Shown: piece after piece, positions 1 through 9,126 of the stretch
How the letters are laid out: the number at the start of each line of letters is the position of its first letter
How positions within the stretch are numbered: the stretch's first letter is position 1
Source of the DNA: Beverwykella pulmonaria
Lineage: Eukaryota > Ascomycota > Dothideomycetes > Pleosporales > Melanommataceae
Assembly (NCBI GenBank): GCA_001599595.1
Contig: BCHH01000026.1
Span: forward strand, 13,449 to 40,254
Direction: 5' to 3'
Length of the DNA stretch: 26,806 bases
Notes under the pieces: model-generated
The model's database searches: none
What the model saw: only the letters and a program-made list of their open reading frames with translations
Told to the model about the DNA's origin: nothing
Made by a program: the position numbers and the translations under genes

Positions 1-94
1 CTCGCTCTATCTTAGTGTACTTGAAATAGAGCCAACTTATCCTTTCATTTGCCTGCGCGCATCCACGATAGTGAAGACCGTGCTCGTCATCACA
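1..94 (+). mobile_element. 3' portion of a gypsy-type LTR
   Basis: These 94 bases match the reverse complement of 26343-26436 at 93 of 94 positions. That region is the end of a 327-bp LTR whose internal side is identifiable by a polypurine tract and a polyprotein tail. The LTR therefore ends at position 94 with ..CATCACA. No primer-binding site (TGG-type) follows at 95, so this is either a solo LTR or the 3' LTR of an element lying to the left of the window. The rest of the LTR is outside the window. Confidence 0.8.
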
Positions 95-237
95 CGATGA
101 CGGATACGGGTTGTAGATGAGGAACCAACCCCGCCAACAAACAAACAAAACCCTGTCAACGGGCGCAGCACGGCGCGCACGCGGGCGCAAAGGAACAGCG
201 AGGATTCGCACAGGTAAGCGAGGCACGTGACAGAAGA

Positions 238-405
238 TATCCCGCCAAGACATAGGAAACTCGGGAGAATTGGAGGATCCTCAATATCCCGCCAAGGGAT
301 GGGAGACTCGGGAGAATTGGAGGATCCTTGATATCCCGCCAAGGGATGGGAGACTCGGGAGAATTGGAGGATCCTCAATATCCCGCCAAGATGGGAGACT
401 CGGGA
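238..405. repeat. 47-bp tandem repeat, about 3.6 copies
   Basis: The core TATCCCGCCAAG recurs with an exact 47-bp period: the CCCGCC marks fall at 241, 288, 335 and 382. Each unit also carries ACTCGGGAGAATTGGAGGAT. The first unit is slightly diverged and the last is shortened by a small deletion after CCGCCAAG. Both strands are open over part of it only because the repeat lacks stops; I see no gene here. Confidence 0.9.
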
Positions 406-677
406 TTCTATGTTCAAAGAGGAAATATATAAGGAGGACAGTTTCCTATGTTATGTTTGCTCTTTGTAGTCAACTCAAATAACTTCACTCGTCTCTTACC
501 CAGATTGATACAGCAAGTTAGTTAGTCAATTTATTGATTGGATTTACCACCCCTTTGTCTTATATCATCGTCTTCGAACCTCACAGAATAATCCTACGAC
601 ACCTACGCTTACGCACCGCCTTAGTACGGACCGGACTCAGTAAGTGTTCACCTCGTATAACACTTAGCGGCTTGGTC
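406..677. other. Possible LTR/leader remnant, no gene
   Basis: A TATA-like stretch (ATATATAAGG, about 425) is followed by pyrimidine-rich sequence leading into the copia reverse-transcriptase remnant. This would fit the eroded promoter side of an LTR element, but no LTR borders or primer-binding site can be drawn. Confidence 0.3.
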
Positions 678-973
678 ATTTAGGATGCTCATGGCAATTG
701 CAGCAAAATACAACCTCAAGCTAAAACAATACAATGTAACCAACGCCTTCGCTCATACAACAATCGACAGAGAAGTATATATGAAGATGCCCCGGATACC
801 AGAAGAAAGGCACGATCCTTAAACTCCAGAAGGCCTTGTACGGTCTGCGCATTTCACCCATGCTGTGGCAAAAGGAGTTTACAACAACCCTCAGGACCAT
901 TGGTTTTGAAGCTGTACCGCACGAGCCCTGCTGTATGATCAAGAACGGTGTCATTATCTTCTTCTATGTGTAA
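678..973 (+). pseudogene. Ty1/copia reverse-transcriptase fragment
   Basis: Conceptual translation in two plus-strand frames gives the hallmark segments of a copia reverse transcriptase. The first part contains LKQYNVTNAF and EVYMKMP, matching the usual QxDVxNAFL..EVYM.MPPG block. After a single frameshift near 805 it continues with LKLQKALYGLR and SPMLWQKEF, and ends in FFYV followed by a stop where the catalytic YVDD box would begin. The fragment is about 98 codons, lacks the aspartate pair, and has no integrase or RNase H beside it, so it is a dead relic. Confidence 0.85.
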
Positions 974-1491
974 CGGCGCAGGATATCAGAACGATCGGAT
1001 TCGGGTGCGAATCACTACCGAAGGCATATGGGAGTGCACGAGTGATAACGAATACCCAAGATAGAATTGACACCTATAGGCCGGGTACGAAAGGATATTC
1101 AAAAGCTACCTGATCTAACTAACGAAACGACTGGCTTATATACACGAAGAGAGATGAGAGATCACGAAGCCGAGGTACTATGGGTTCAGATAAGGACCTG
1201 TTTCGGATGTTGCATCAGGAGCTGGTCAGGAGCCGAGGTAATACAGGTTCGGATATTGACAGAGCCCGTATCGGAGTTGAGTGGGGACCAGGTCGGGAAC
1301 CGAAGTCCTACCGGTTCGGGTCAGGAATAGGATCTGTATCGGGATCGGGCAGGGAGTGGTTCGGTCACGTGATGGAACGATGGTTCGAATCGTTACATAG
1401 ATAAGAAAATGCGACGACCTAAGAAAAGAGACAAGCTACCCAACTTATTCTTCCCTAAGCTAAAATAAAACTAAGTTGATTTGTAAGCCTT
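974..1491. other. Intergenic, no gene recognised
   Basis: This stretch holds CGG- and GGGA-rich imperfect repeats (about 1190-1360) and short open frames in plus-strand frames with no recognisable protein features. It lies between the copia relic and the 3' end of the LOG gene and is probably transposon debris. Confidence 0.5.
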
Positions 1492-2198
1492 CTAGTACCG
1501 CTTTAGCTCGGTAACTACGTCGTGTGCTTCTTTAGCCTCAACTATAATGCTTCGATTATGTTCAGCAATAAAACCACTGTCGACAGCTTTGTTGACCCAT
1601 TGCAGCAATCCATCCCAGTATCCATCAATATTAAAAACTACAACACCTCGTTTGTGAATGCCTAATTGCTTCCACGTTACCACCTCCAACAGTTCCTCCA
1701 TCGTCCCATACCCACCGCTGAGCGCGACAAACCCGCTCCCAGGTCTCCCTTCAATCACTTCACGTGTCATCATCCGCTTACGCGTATGCATATCGGCGAC
1801 GATGGTGACGCGGCCAAATGTCTTCTCGTCATCGGAGTTGCGCTCCAATTCCATAAGCGATTCCGGCATGATGCCGTGCACAGCTTCGGGACCGGAGAGC
1901 GATACAAGAGTTTTGGCCAGCTCGCCCATCATCCCCATCGTGCCACCCCCGTACACAAGATGCATATCGTTTTGATGCATGGCTCTGGCAAGAGCGCGAG
2001 CGGCGGATAAGTGGGATGAGCTTGTGCCTGGGGAGGCACCACAACTGTGAGATGGAGTCATGGTCAGAGGTATGTTGAAAGTGAGACAAAAACGCTATTT
2101 TCTTACAAGACGCAGATGTTTGTTGGTTTATCTGAGTGATCAAGGACTGGTGTTGAGACCTTGGAGCTCTTAAGCTCTTGTTTGAGGGCTGAGGCCAT
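1492..2198 (-). CDS. LOG-family cytokinin riboside 5'-monophosphate phosphoribohydrolase
   Basis: Two exons, 2107-2198 and 1492-2044, separated by a 62-bp intron (2045-2106; GTAAGA..CTCACAG), encode 214 residues, the usual size for LOG proteins. Splicing restores the family N-terminus ICVFCGASPGTS at residues about 27-38; without it the frame would start in the middle of that motif. The nucleotide-binding YGGGTMGMMG and the catalytic GGYGTMEE motif (usually PGGxGTxxE, here preceded by Ser instead of Pro) are present. The start ATG at 2198 sits in a strong context (CCGCCATGG). Known LOG enzymes hydrolyse nucleoside 5'-monophosphates, releasing the free base, classically active cytokinins. It is flanked only by transposon debris and is about 4 kb from the gene block, so cluster membership is uncertain. 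Family assignment is firm; substrate is not. Confidence 0.92.
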
Positions 2199-3042
2199 GG
2201 CGGAGAGGCCGCGGCGTCGACTGCTGAGGAGTAGGAAGGCTAGACTGGAATGCCACCAGAAAGCCAATGCGGATCTGGGCTATAACAATTTCGCCCAGTC
2301 TCTCTGAATGGACCTTTGAGCCTGCTTTCGAGGTGATCACCGTGAGTAAGACCACCTAGGCCTTGATGGAACAACTTATGCCGAGGAAAGGTATATTGTC
2401 AAGGTTCGCATGGCAATAGTTTCTACTCGCCTGGGACAGCTGCATGCAGTAGCGTGATGCAATGCGCGGGACCCTAGAGAACCTGCGCTGTAATCCATTG
2501 AGTGAATAAGTTATGTATCTGAGAGTACGACCCACACGCCCCGGCCAAGCTCACGTCATCCAGACCCAGTTATTAAGTCGGGCACCCTAGTTTCCGACAC
2601 TGTAAGGAGACTGTCGGCAGGAGATCGAAATGTGGGTATAGAGTGTATCCAAGACGAATCCTTGAGGAGTACTCAGGAGTCGGAGGGTAACTATATACAG
2701 ATCGGCACGTGACTAGAGATCATGTGGTCCGAGACCTGGCCGAAGGCTAGCCGAGGATGGCCCGGAGGGGAAGGTTGCTCGTGACACTATCGGTAGCAGA
2801 GGATAAAGACTTAATTAAATATCGGAGAGCTACGGATACAATCTCAGGTGCAATGAATTATCATACAAGACGTTGCGTAAGGAGCTCGACAAGAGGTCCT
2901 TCGCGTTTGAATAAATACTTAGCATGGTTCGTGCATCAGGGGTTTGGTTCGTGCGCGGGCCGAGCCCGGTTGGGGCTCGGTTGAGCATTTCAGGTTAGGT
3001 CGGTTAGTTGCCGAGCTTGTCGTTCGGAGAGTACTGTGAGTA
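2199..3042. other. Intergenic, no gene recognised
   Basis: The first part should contain the promoter of the minus-strand LOG gene. The remainder is moderately GC-rich with short frames that show no domain or motif. Around 2930-3030 there are GC-rich duplicated words (GTTCGTGC, GGGCTCGG) just before the MITE insertion site. Confidence 0.5.
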
Positions 3043-3157
3043 CAATGGGTAATTAAAATATATCTGCTCGTCACGTGTATTTATTTGGCCATCATCAAAC
3101 CGATGATACTAGCGTTGATTGACACGTGACGAGCAGATATATTTTGGTTACCCATTG
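3043..3157. mobile_element. MITE with 36-bp terminal inverted repeats and TA duplication
   Basis: The left arm (3043-3078, starting CAATGGGTAA) and the right arm (3122-3157, ending TTACCCATTG) are inverted repeats of 36 bp with two mismatches. The element is 115 bp, has a loop of about 43 bp, and is flanked on both sides by TA (3041-3042 and 3158-3159). Size, TIR and TA duplication fit a non-autonomous Tc1/mariner-type (Stowaway-like) element. As RNA it would fold into a long hairpin. Confidence 0.88.
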
Positions 3158-3295
3158 TAACAGTACTGTGCCGACGGTCGTCACCGTCGGTGTACTGTGG
3201 GTCAGAGTACAGTGATGTGCGCAACGGGTATTGGTCGGTATTGTGCGCAATGTTAGGTGTATGAAGTACTGTGCTGCAGAGTACGGTACTTGTCG

Positions 3296-3412
3296 GGATT
3301 GTCGTTTGGGACCGTCGTTCAGGACCGTCGTTCGGAACCGTCGTTCGTGGCCGTCGTTCGGGACCGTCGTTCAGGACCGTCGTTCGGGACTGTCGTTCGG
3401 GACCGTCGTTCG
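3296..3412. repeat. 13-bp tandem repeat, nine copies
   Basis: Nine consecutive 13-mers follow the consensus GGACCGTCGTTCG, in exact register from 3296, with one or a few substitutions in individual copies. The unit includes the palindrome-prone words CCGTCG and CGTTCG. There is no spacer structure, so this is a minisatellite and not a CRISPR. Confidence 0.92.
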
Positions 3413-3578
3413 GACTGGTGTCGCGGTGGTTACCGTGGCACTAACCTACTAAAACGCTATAAAGTTATAACTAATCTAAATAATCTCTTTACTAGTCTTA
3501 TAGAAGTTCTCTCTTAAACTAATTAAGAGCCTTCTTAACGTATTTATAAGGTTCGAAGTATAAAGTAAGGGGTTATTA
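3413..3578. other. AT-rich spacer, possibly RIP-affected
   Basis: Composition shifts abruptly to AT-rich with many TpA steps between the minisatellite and the 667-bp element. This resembles DNA altered by repeat-induced point mutation, though I cannot compute a RIP index here. No gene is visible. Confidence 0.4.
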
Positions 3579-4245
3579 GAGCCTGTTCGGTAGAGATTCT
3601 ATATATTAAAAATACAGGCCATTTTGGCTGACTGATGGGAAATTACGATGGCTTGGTGGCGTTTGAAATGTGGGTCAGCGCTTAACTAACACAGGCAGAT
3701 GAAAGTAGGATAGTGTTCAGTACCAAATTACTGCAAAATATTCCTCCTGCTGTGAAACCGCAAACACCGCTTCAACCACTTCGCACTGTAATCGCGATTG
3801 TCCTTGTACTTATTTACGCCCGTTGACTCGGTATATTGATCAACGTACTCTTCGACAGTGGCAGCGACTGTGCCTAGGATACCGGCAATTTCTGAACGTA
3901 GGCGGGGGGCATCTCTGCGCGGGTTTGATGCCAAGCCTCACGACGACAGTGGAAAACAATGAGAGGTGGGATAAAGATCACGTGGTACAGATATATCGCT
4001 CGAATCCTTGAAAAATAGCTCTTGGGCTGTTTTTTGTATATATTGACTGTTTCCGGCCAAAGAGGTAATAAGTGGGTCAAAACTACAGGGTATAGAAATT
4101 GCTCATTTTACATACGAAATATATCGTTATATATGTCGATTTTGGATTACGGTTACCGAACGCCCCCGTAATTTCAACATCTGAAATGGAGCTTGGCGAA
4201 ATACAGCATATATATTGCCGAAATATTGCGCTACCGAACAGGCTC
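3579..4245. mobile_element. 667-bp inverted-repeat DNA element, non-autonomous
   Basis: The left end GAGCCTGTTCGGTAG (3579-3593) and right end CTACCGAACAGGCTC (4231-4245) are perfect 15-bp inverted repeats flanked by TA on both sides (3577-3578, 4246-4247). The flanks read TTA on the left and TAA on the right, so a PIF/Harbinger-type TWA target is also conceivable. The interior has no transposase; the longest frames (about 68 codons) show nothing recognisable. It is a deletion derivative or MITE of unknown superfamily. Confidence 0.75.
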
Positions 4246-4511
4246 TAAGCGTTCGCGCTGTGATTTTTCCAATTCAAGTAAATCAAGTCTTAACGGAAGA
4301 TTTGCTTGATTTGATTGAACGATTTGATCATTTGTGCATCCTAAGGCTAATTTTGACGGTTTTAGAACAAATTTTCTTAAGGTTTTCGAGTTACTAGAAG
4401 CAGCGATCTCGCGATAGGTTTCTAGTGTTAACTCAAGCTTAGCTCGTTAGTCAGCTCTAGCCACCCTAACGTTAATTGTCTAAACTTACCTAATTACTCC
4501 GTATTATATGT

Positions 4512-4595
4512 GTTGGTATTACGGTGGATTGCTCTATAGATAACAATGACTAAGAAGGGGGACTGTGTGGATTAAGCGAGCGAGATCCGCACTGG
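4512..4595 (+). repeat. Retroelement end: polypurine tract and LTR start (left copy)
   Basis: This 84-bp stretch recurs in inverted orientation at 24113-24197 with roughly 90% identity by eye. It includes AAGGGGGAC, which looks like a polypurine tract, followed by TGTGTGG at 4564, which looks like the TG start of an LTR. Similarity stops at CCGCACTGGC, and beyond 4595 the two copies are unrelated. It is best read as the boundary between the internal region and 3' LTR of a degraded LTR retrotransposon. Confidence 0.6.
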
Positions 4596-4940
4596 CATAA
4601 ATATACGGCCCCGGCAATTTAGAAGGAGGACGAACCCGAGAATCAAAACCTACAATTGGCAGGCTAGTAGTGGACTTCGACGTCGCTGCTAGCCCTTGCT
4701 ACGTAGAAGATTCGTGGTCGCAAGCAATCCATACTCTTTCTACCGTACCCTGCGCTCTTGCACCGCCGTGGATTAGCGTTCTGCGAAACCCACGGGCAGT
4801 CGATTAACAGCGTCCAAGATACCTTCCCATTTCACGGGCGGGTATACCGACAATATGTTCAACCACCTTAACGCCCATCTCAGCATGCTTCGCATATCTT
4901 TTCGTGGTTTTACGCGTCTTTTATTGCTTAGTAGCATATT

Positions 4941-5476
4941 ATGCCGCCGAAATCAGCTTCTAGATCCACCGCTAGAGGCACTAAACGCGCTATAGTACCC
5001 GTAGAACAGCTCGCAAAGCGCGCCCGCATCACCCGCCGTGCAGGCACCGAGACTTAGTCCTTCCCGAGGATGCTATTGTACCGCCCGTCGCTACATCTAA
5101 AGCTGCCACGGTAGCTACAATCGAGGCGGAGAGCAGCGAGGATAACGGCTTTGATGAGCGCTTCGTCCACAACTTTGACGGTATTAATTAGGCGCGTCTT
5201 CCGCGATACATTAAGCTGATGCGCACACTTAAGGGCAAGAATGCTAGGTCTTTAGGCACGGCTATCGCGCCGCTTCAAAGCTCGAACCAGATCGTACTTT
5301 CTTTATCTGCAAGTATTGCCATCAGCACAAGATTATAGCAAATCTTCAATCAATCCTCAAGTCAAATCCGTTCCAAGACCCCTTCAATTCAAAAAAATCA
5401 ATCACGACTCTAAAACAACTCAAATCAAAACAAATCTGAGGCCAGATTTGACTTGATTTACTTGTTGACAACTCTG
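4941..5476 (+). pseudogene. Broken hAT transposase N-terminus joined to a hAT right end
   Basis: The ATG at 4941 opens MPPKSASRSTARGTKRA and runs to a stop at 5055-5057. Further on in another frame come FDERFVHNFDGIN, then an in-frame TAG where a Trp would be expected, then ARLPRYIKLMRTLKGK. A frame change later gives FICKYCHQHK (5310-5339), the Cys-Cys-His part of a BED-type zinc finger typical of fungal hAT transposases. The catalytic core is deleted. The stretch ends at 5476 with TTGTTGACAACTCTG, which matches the terminal inverted repeat of the hAT element at 13274-14400 over 15 bases. No matching left end or 8-bp duplication was found. Confidence 0.7.
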
Positions 5477-6132
5477 ATGCTAGTCGTCAATATCACCTCC
5501 TTTCGTTGCGTTTCGGACTTATGTTCTACTTTCGGGACCATTTTCTACTTTCAGAGACCATGTTCTGCGTATCGGAGATCGTCATTGATGTCATTCACTC
5601 CATCGCCACCCTCGCATGTTCAGCTGGCCTTTCGCGGATAGCGATACTCATAATATCATACAGATTAGGTCTAGGATTACACTAACTTCTCACCTCGAGA
5701 GCTTCCTCAGGGCGTCATACCACGCTTTATGCATTGAGGTCTCGGGCCTTCCGACACTTTATACGCTTGCAAAGCTCAAAGGCACCTAATGGAGCTGTCC
5801 TTCCCCTGATACCAGCGAAACCAGTGTAAGGATTACATAACGATATGGCAAATCTTTGTACGAAATTAAAATTGCTAACGGTAGAAAGTTGGTCCAAGGA
5901 TCCCATGCTCAAGCTGTCTGGACTTGGAAATAGTTCACTGAAATTCATACCAATGAATGTCTCCGATACATGAATTTAATATAAATATTCTAGCTGAAAG
6001 AACGTCCATGACTACATACGTAGAGCGACGGGTGAAGATTCATGACACAGTCGGACAGCAGTAAAGTGCGTGGTCTCGGAAGCCTTGAGGAATACGAAAC
6101 AAATACATCGATAGAGATGAATACCTTTGAAG
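5477..6132. other. Intergenic, no gene recognised
   Basis: Short frames on both strands lack recognisable features. Imperfect duplications (TTCTACTTTC twice near 5525-5550) are present. The right part is the 3' flank of the minus-strand oxygenase gene. Confidence 0.5.
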
Positions 6133-7185
6133 TCACCCAGTGTGCGGCTTCAACGTCTCTGCTAATTTCATGTGCAAATGGTCCTTAGCCGTAAGAATCT
6201 TTCCATCTCGACGGGTCGTTTTCCCAGTTTTCTTCACGTAATCGCTCACAAGCTTGCTCGGTACAGGAATGAGCTCGACATCGTCCAGTGGGTCGCAGAA
6301 GTAAGCCATGCTGTATCTATCTGCGATTTCAGATCGAAATGCAACACGGTGCACGGTTGACTTCAACAAGCCTCCGGTCCAATCTTCGAGAAGGTCACCA
6401 ATATTAATAAGAATCGGAAGATGGTCTCCTGAGGAAACTGGCTCAGCCGGAACAGAGGCCCATTGTCCCTCTTGTGTTTGAATTTCAAGGCCTGGCTGTC
6501 CACGTTGTTGGAAGAGCAGTGTGATGCTTCCATAATCAGAGTGAGCGCCGGCTCTAACATCAATTCCAGGCTCCGCAGCTTCCACTCCAGGATAGAATAG
6601 TAGCCTGAATACTGAACTAGAGCCCTTTTTCCCGAATTCATGGCGTGAACTGAACCAAGTCCTGTCGAGATCCAGGGCGACAGCAATATGTTCAAAGATT
6701 CGTTGGCAAAGCTCATGGCATGCACGCTGAAACCCAGCAATGGTCACCTCGTTCACCTGGAATATTTCAGGCATCTTTTGCAGGAATTTACCTTCCATTG
6801 GATTACCCATGTTGAATGCCCTGCAAGCGTTAGCCTTTCGAGCCGTCTCTTCACACGAGGAGTCATACTCTTTGTAGTCTGGTCTCTTCTGGCGTGCGGG
6901 ATCGAGTGACTCCGATCCCTGGCTGATCCATCCATGGTTGTCTTCGGCTGCAGTGGATTTCAAGGAGAATTCCTGCTTGACCTCCTTTGGTAATGAAAAA
7001 AACTGCTTCGAAAGCTCGAACATTCGTTCAATCTCAGCAGGCGGTATACCTGCAGCGTTGTTCTCGATGAAAACGAAGCCATACTTCATCGCGGCATCAA
7101 GTAGTTGTTGTGGGGCCAGGTCGTTCCCAGCGCTGATGTCAATGGCTGGGATTCCTGTTTCCAAGACAGAAGAGTCGGCTCGCAT
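6133..7185 (-). CDS. 2-oxoglutarate/Fe(II)-dependent oxygenase, isopenicillin N synthase-like fold
   Basis: An uninterrupted frame encodes 350 residues, normal for the family. The N-terminal non-haem dioxygenase domain starts at GIPAIDIS (residues 11-18) and contains YGFVFIEN (35-42). The catalytic double-stranded beta-helix shows the facial triad H215-x-D217 (AGAHSDYGSITLLFQ) and H279 (STVHRV), plus the R290-x-S292 pair that binds the 2-oxoglutarate carboxylate. The frame stays open 79 codons further upstream, but that part is translated from a 15-bp repeat, so I start at the Met at 7185. The family hydroxylates, desaturates or cyclises small molecules, usually in the cytosol. It is divergent from the DcpS-like gene across about 890 bp. 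Substrate unknown; gibberellin- or flavonoid-type homologs are also of this family, so the IPNS resemblance is only of fold. Confidence 0.93.
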   Translation of the reverse strand: MRADSSVLETGIPAIDISAGNDLAPQQLLDAAMKYGFVFIENNAAGIPPAEIERMFELSKQFFSLPKEVKQEFSLKSTAAEDNHGWISQGSESLDPARQKRPDYKEYDSSCEETARKANACRAFNMGNPMEGKFLQKMPEIFQVNEVTIAGFQRACHELCQRIFEHIAVALDLDRTWFSSRHEFGKKGSSSVFRLLFYPGVEAAEPGIDVRAGAHSDYGSITLLFQQRGQPGLEIQTQEGQWASVPAEPVSSGDHLPILINIGDLLEDWTGGLLKSTVHRVAFRSEIADRYSMAYFCDPLDDVELIPVPSKLVSDYVKKTGKTTRRDGKILTAKDHLHMKLAETLKPHTG

Positions 7186-7204
7186 TGTGGAAGATTTTTG
7201 TTGA

Positions 7205-7312
7205 AGTTTATAGTAGAGGTTTGTAGTAGAGGCTTGCAGTAGCGGTTTATAGTAGAGGTTTGTAGTGTAGGTTTGTAATAGAAGTTCGTAATAGAGAATT
7301 GTAATTGAAAAT
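7205..7312. repeat. 15-bp repeat in the oxygenase 5' leader
   Basis: About seven degenerate 15-bp units built on TTTATAGTAGAGG lie 20-127 bp upstream of the oxygenase start codon. They decay away from the gene. Read on the minus strand the unit gives a recurring TACTACAAACC-type word and no stops, which explains the false N-terminal extension of the reading frame. Confidence 0.8.
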
Positions 7313-8074
7313 TGTAAGTGAGCTTTGCCTGAGGTGATGAAAGATCGGCATTTGATGACGTACAAAGGATGAGGCAAATTACTAAATTGCATGCATGGAA
7401 GGAATACATGTGCATTAGGCACTTATCGACGCATTCCATGCTCAAAAAAATAGCGGGGCGTAAAGATGTTACAACTGAAGTGGGTCAGCATGCAGCTTCC
7501 CGGACAAGGGAGATGCGCCCTAACCTTGCACGTACCCCAGCCCCAATAAACTTTCACGGGCGGGATAACCTGAAAATTGACTTGAGTCATGTGTGACTGA
7601 CATGAGATGATGATCTCCCGAGCCTAGTCTAGGATGAGGAACCGCGATGGTCGATGAATTCGAATATTGTTGGCGATTAGCAAATGAAACTTTATACATA
7701 GTGGAGCCGTTCCTCAGAAATATACCCTATAGGAGATAGGCACGTTAGTTAAGAACCTTGTAGTGCTTGCGGTCCCTTGTAAGAAGGATTCATCGCTAGG
7801 CTTCAATGTCTTTTAGTTAATTAGAACCCTGCGACTAGTAGCTCAAAAGGCAAGACGTAGAATTTACCCTACTAGCTCCTGGACCAACGTACCCCCTGTA
7901 TATGTTTTGCTTCTCATAACCTCATGGCGAAGAGAGAGGTGAGAGTATTTCTGCCGTCCCGCTTGCCACCATCTCCGCATCGGAATCCTGTAGCAAGGGT
8001 ACTTGGGAACAATCTTTCAACGTCTAAGAGCGCAATTCTTCCTTGATCTCCTGAATTCATTATTCCCTTTCGTC
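7313..8074. promoter_or_regulatory. Divergent intergenic region between oxygenase and DcpS-like genes
   Basis: No gene is seen here. Because the flanking genes point away from each other, both promoters must lie in 7186-8074. I could not pick out a confident TATA box or a paired CGG site. Confidence 0.5.
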
Positions 8075-9126
8075 ATGGACAACCAGCTGGTGGGAGGAGC
8101 GGATGGCTTGGTCTCTCGCTTCCGATTTGAGCGCCTACTGAAACAAGGTATGAGCCATCCAACCCAGGGATGTTTTTGCATGAGCGAGTGGCTGAACATC
8201 AACTTCAAGATCAAGCAGGTCGTCGAATCGCTCTCTTAGGTTCTATTGACGGGAGTTGTGCGGTCCTGGTCGTAGAGCGAGCCGCATTCGACGTATCTGA
8301 ACAATCTCTAGCAAACTTCACGTTGTCTTTGGATCAGGTCCGTAATCTGGGGACAAATAGCGTATATCACTGGTATCTGGCTTCTTCAAGACACCTTGCA
8401 GGAGCTCCATCTGCGAGTTTGAAGCTCAATCTATTCTACCCAGCAACCGAGAAACATGTTCGTAAATATTCGGAACAAAGAATGCATCTGGTCATGGAGA
8501 CTCCCGAAATATACAGGGAACATATTCGGCCGTATATGGAGCGGATGCGTGAGCCTTCACGGCTGCAGTGGATGCGCAACATAATCGATCAGAAAGCTGA
8601 GGTCAACGACGTTATCCATCGAAGCCAACATTCGGATTCCCGGAACTTTGTGCTCCTGCCAGATTTGAATTGGGACAGAACAACGATGGAGAGCCTTCAC
8701 TTGCTGGTAATTGTAGATTGCAACGACATCTGGAGCCTTAGAGACCTCAAGAAGAGAGAAATTCCATGGCTTTGGGATCTTCACGCAGAGGTTACTACCG
8801 CTACCATCAAAGCCTATCCATCACTTAGGTCAGACCAACTCAAGTTTTACGTGCATTACCTGCCGACGTACTTCCACTTCCACATTCACGTTGTACATGT
8901 ATTGCTGGATAGCGGCTCCACTCAGGCTGTAGGGAAAGCAGTCGCATTGGAAAGCATAATTTCTCAGCTTCAGACTATGGCTGGCGATGGAAACGTTGGG
9001 ATGGACTCTGCGCTGATGACATACGCGGTTGGTGAGGAGGACATGGTGTGGTCTGAAGTCCTGGAGCCTCTGGCCAAAACTACATCTTCGATTGAGACAA
9101 ACAATCATGATTCTAAGACAGGATGA
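8075..9126 (+). CDS. Scavenger mRNA-decapping enzyme DcpS-like HIT hydrolase
   Basis: Two exons, 8075-8147 and 8210-9126, with a 62-bp intron (8148-8209; GTATGA..TTCAAG, branch-like GCTGAAC), encode 329 residues. The N-terminal part (FRFERLLKQ, then YPATEKHVRKY at about 101-111 and a WMRNIIDQKAE segment) matches the DcpS dimerisation domain. The C-terminal HIT domain has FVLLPDLNWD, SLRDLK and the histidine triad H247-F-H249-I-H251. Known DcpS enzymes hydrolyse m7GpppN cap remnants after 3'-5' mRNA decay, yielding m7GMP. The start is the Met giving MDNQLVGG; a shorter frame starting inside the intron is discounted. It may be a housekeeping gene or a divergent paralogue recruited to the neighbouring pathway; the sequence alone cannot decide. 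Confidence 0.88.

Noticed and set aside
95..120. Primer-binding site after the left LTR
   Set aside because: No TGG-type tRNA-complementary sequence follows position 94, so there is no evidence that the element extends into the window.
1829..2143. Minus-strand frame overlapping the LOG gene start
   Set aside because: It is out of frame with the conserved motifs and lies across the predicted intron; it is a shadow of the real gene.
3296..3412. CRISPR array
   Set aside because: Contiguous 13-bp units with no spacers, and the sequence is eukaryotic.
7186..7422. 79-codon N-terminal extension of the oxygenase frame
   Set aside because: It is translated from the 15-bp repeat array (Tyr/Leu/Thr-rich, period five residues) and precedes the normal family N-terminus; the Met at 7185 fits the family length.
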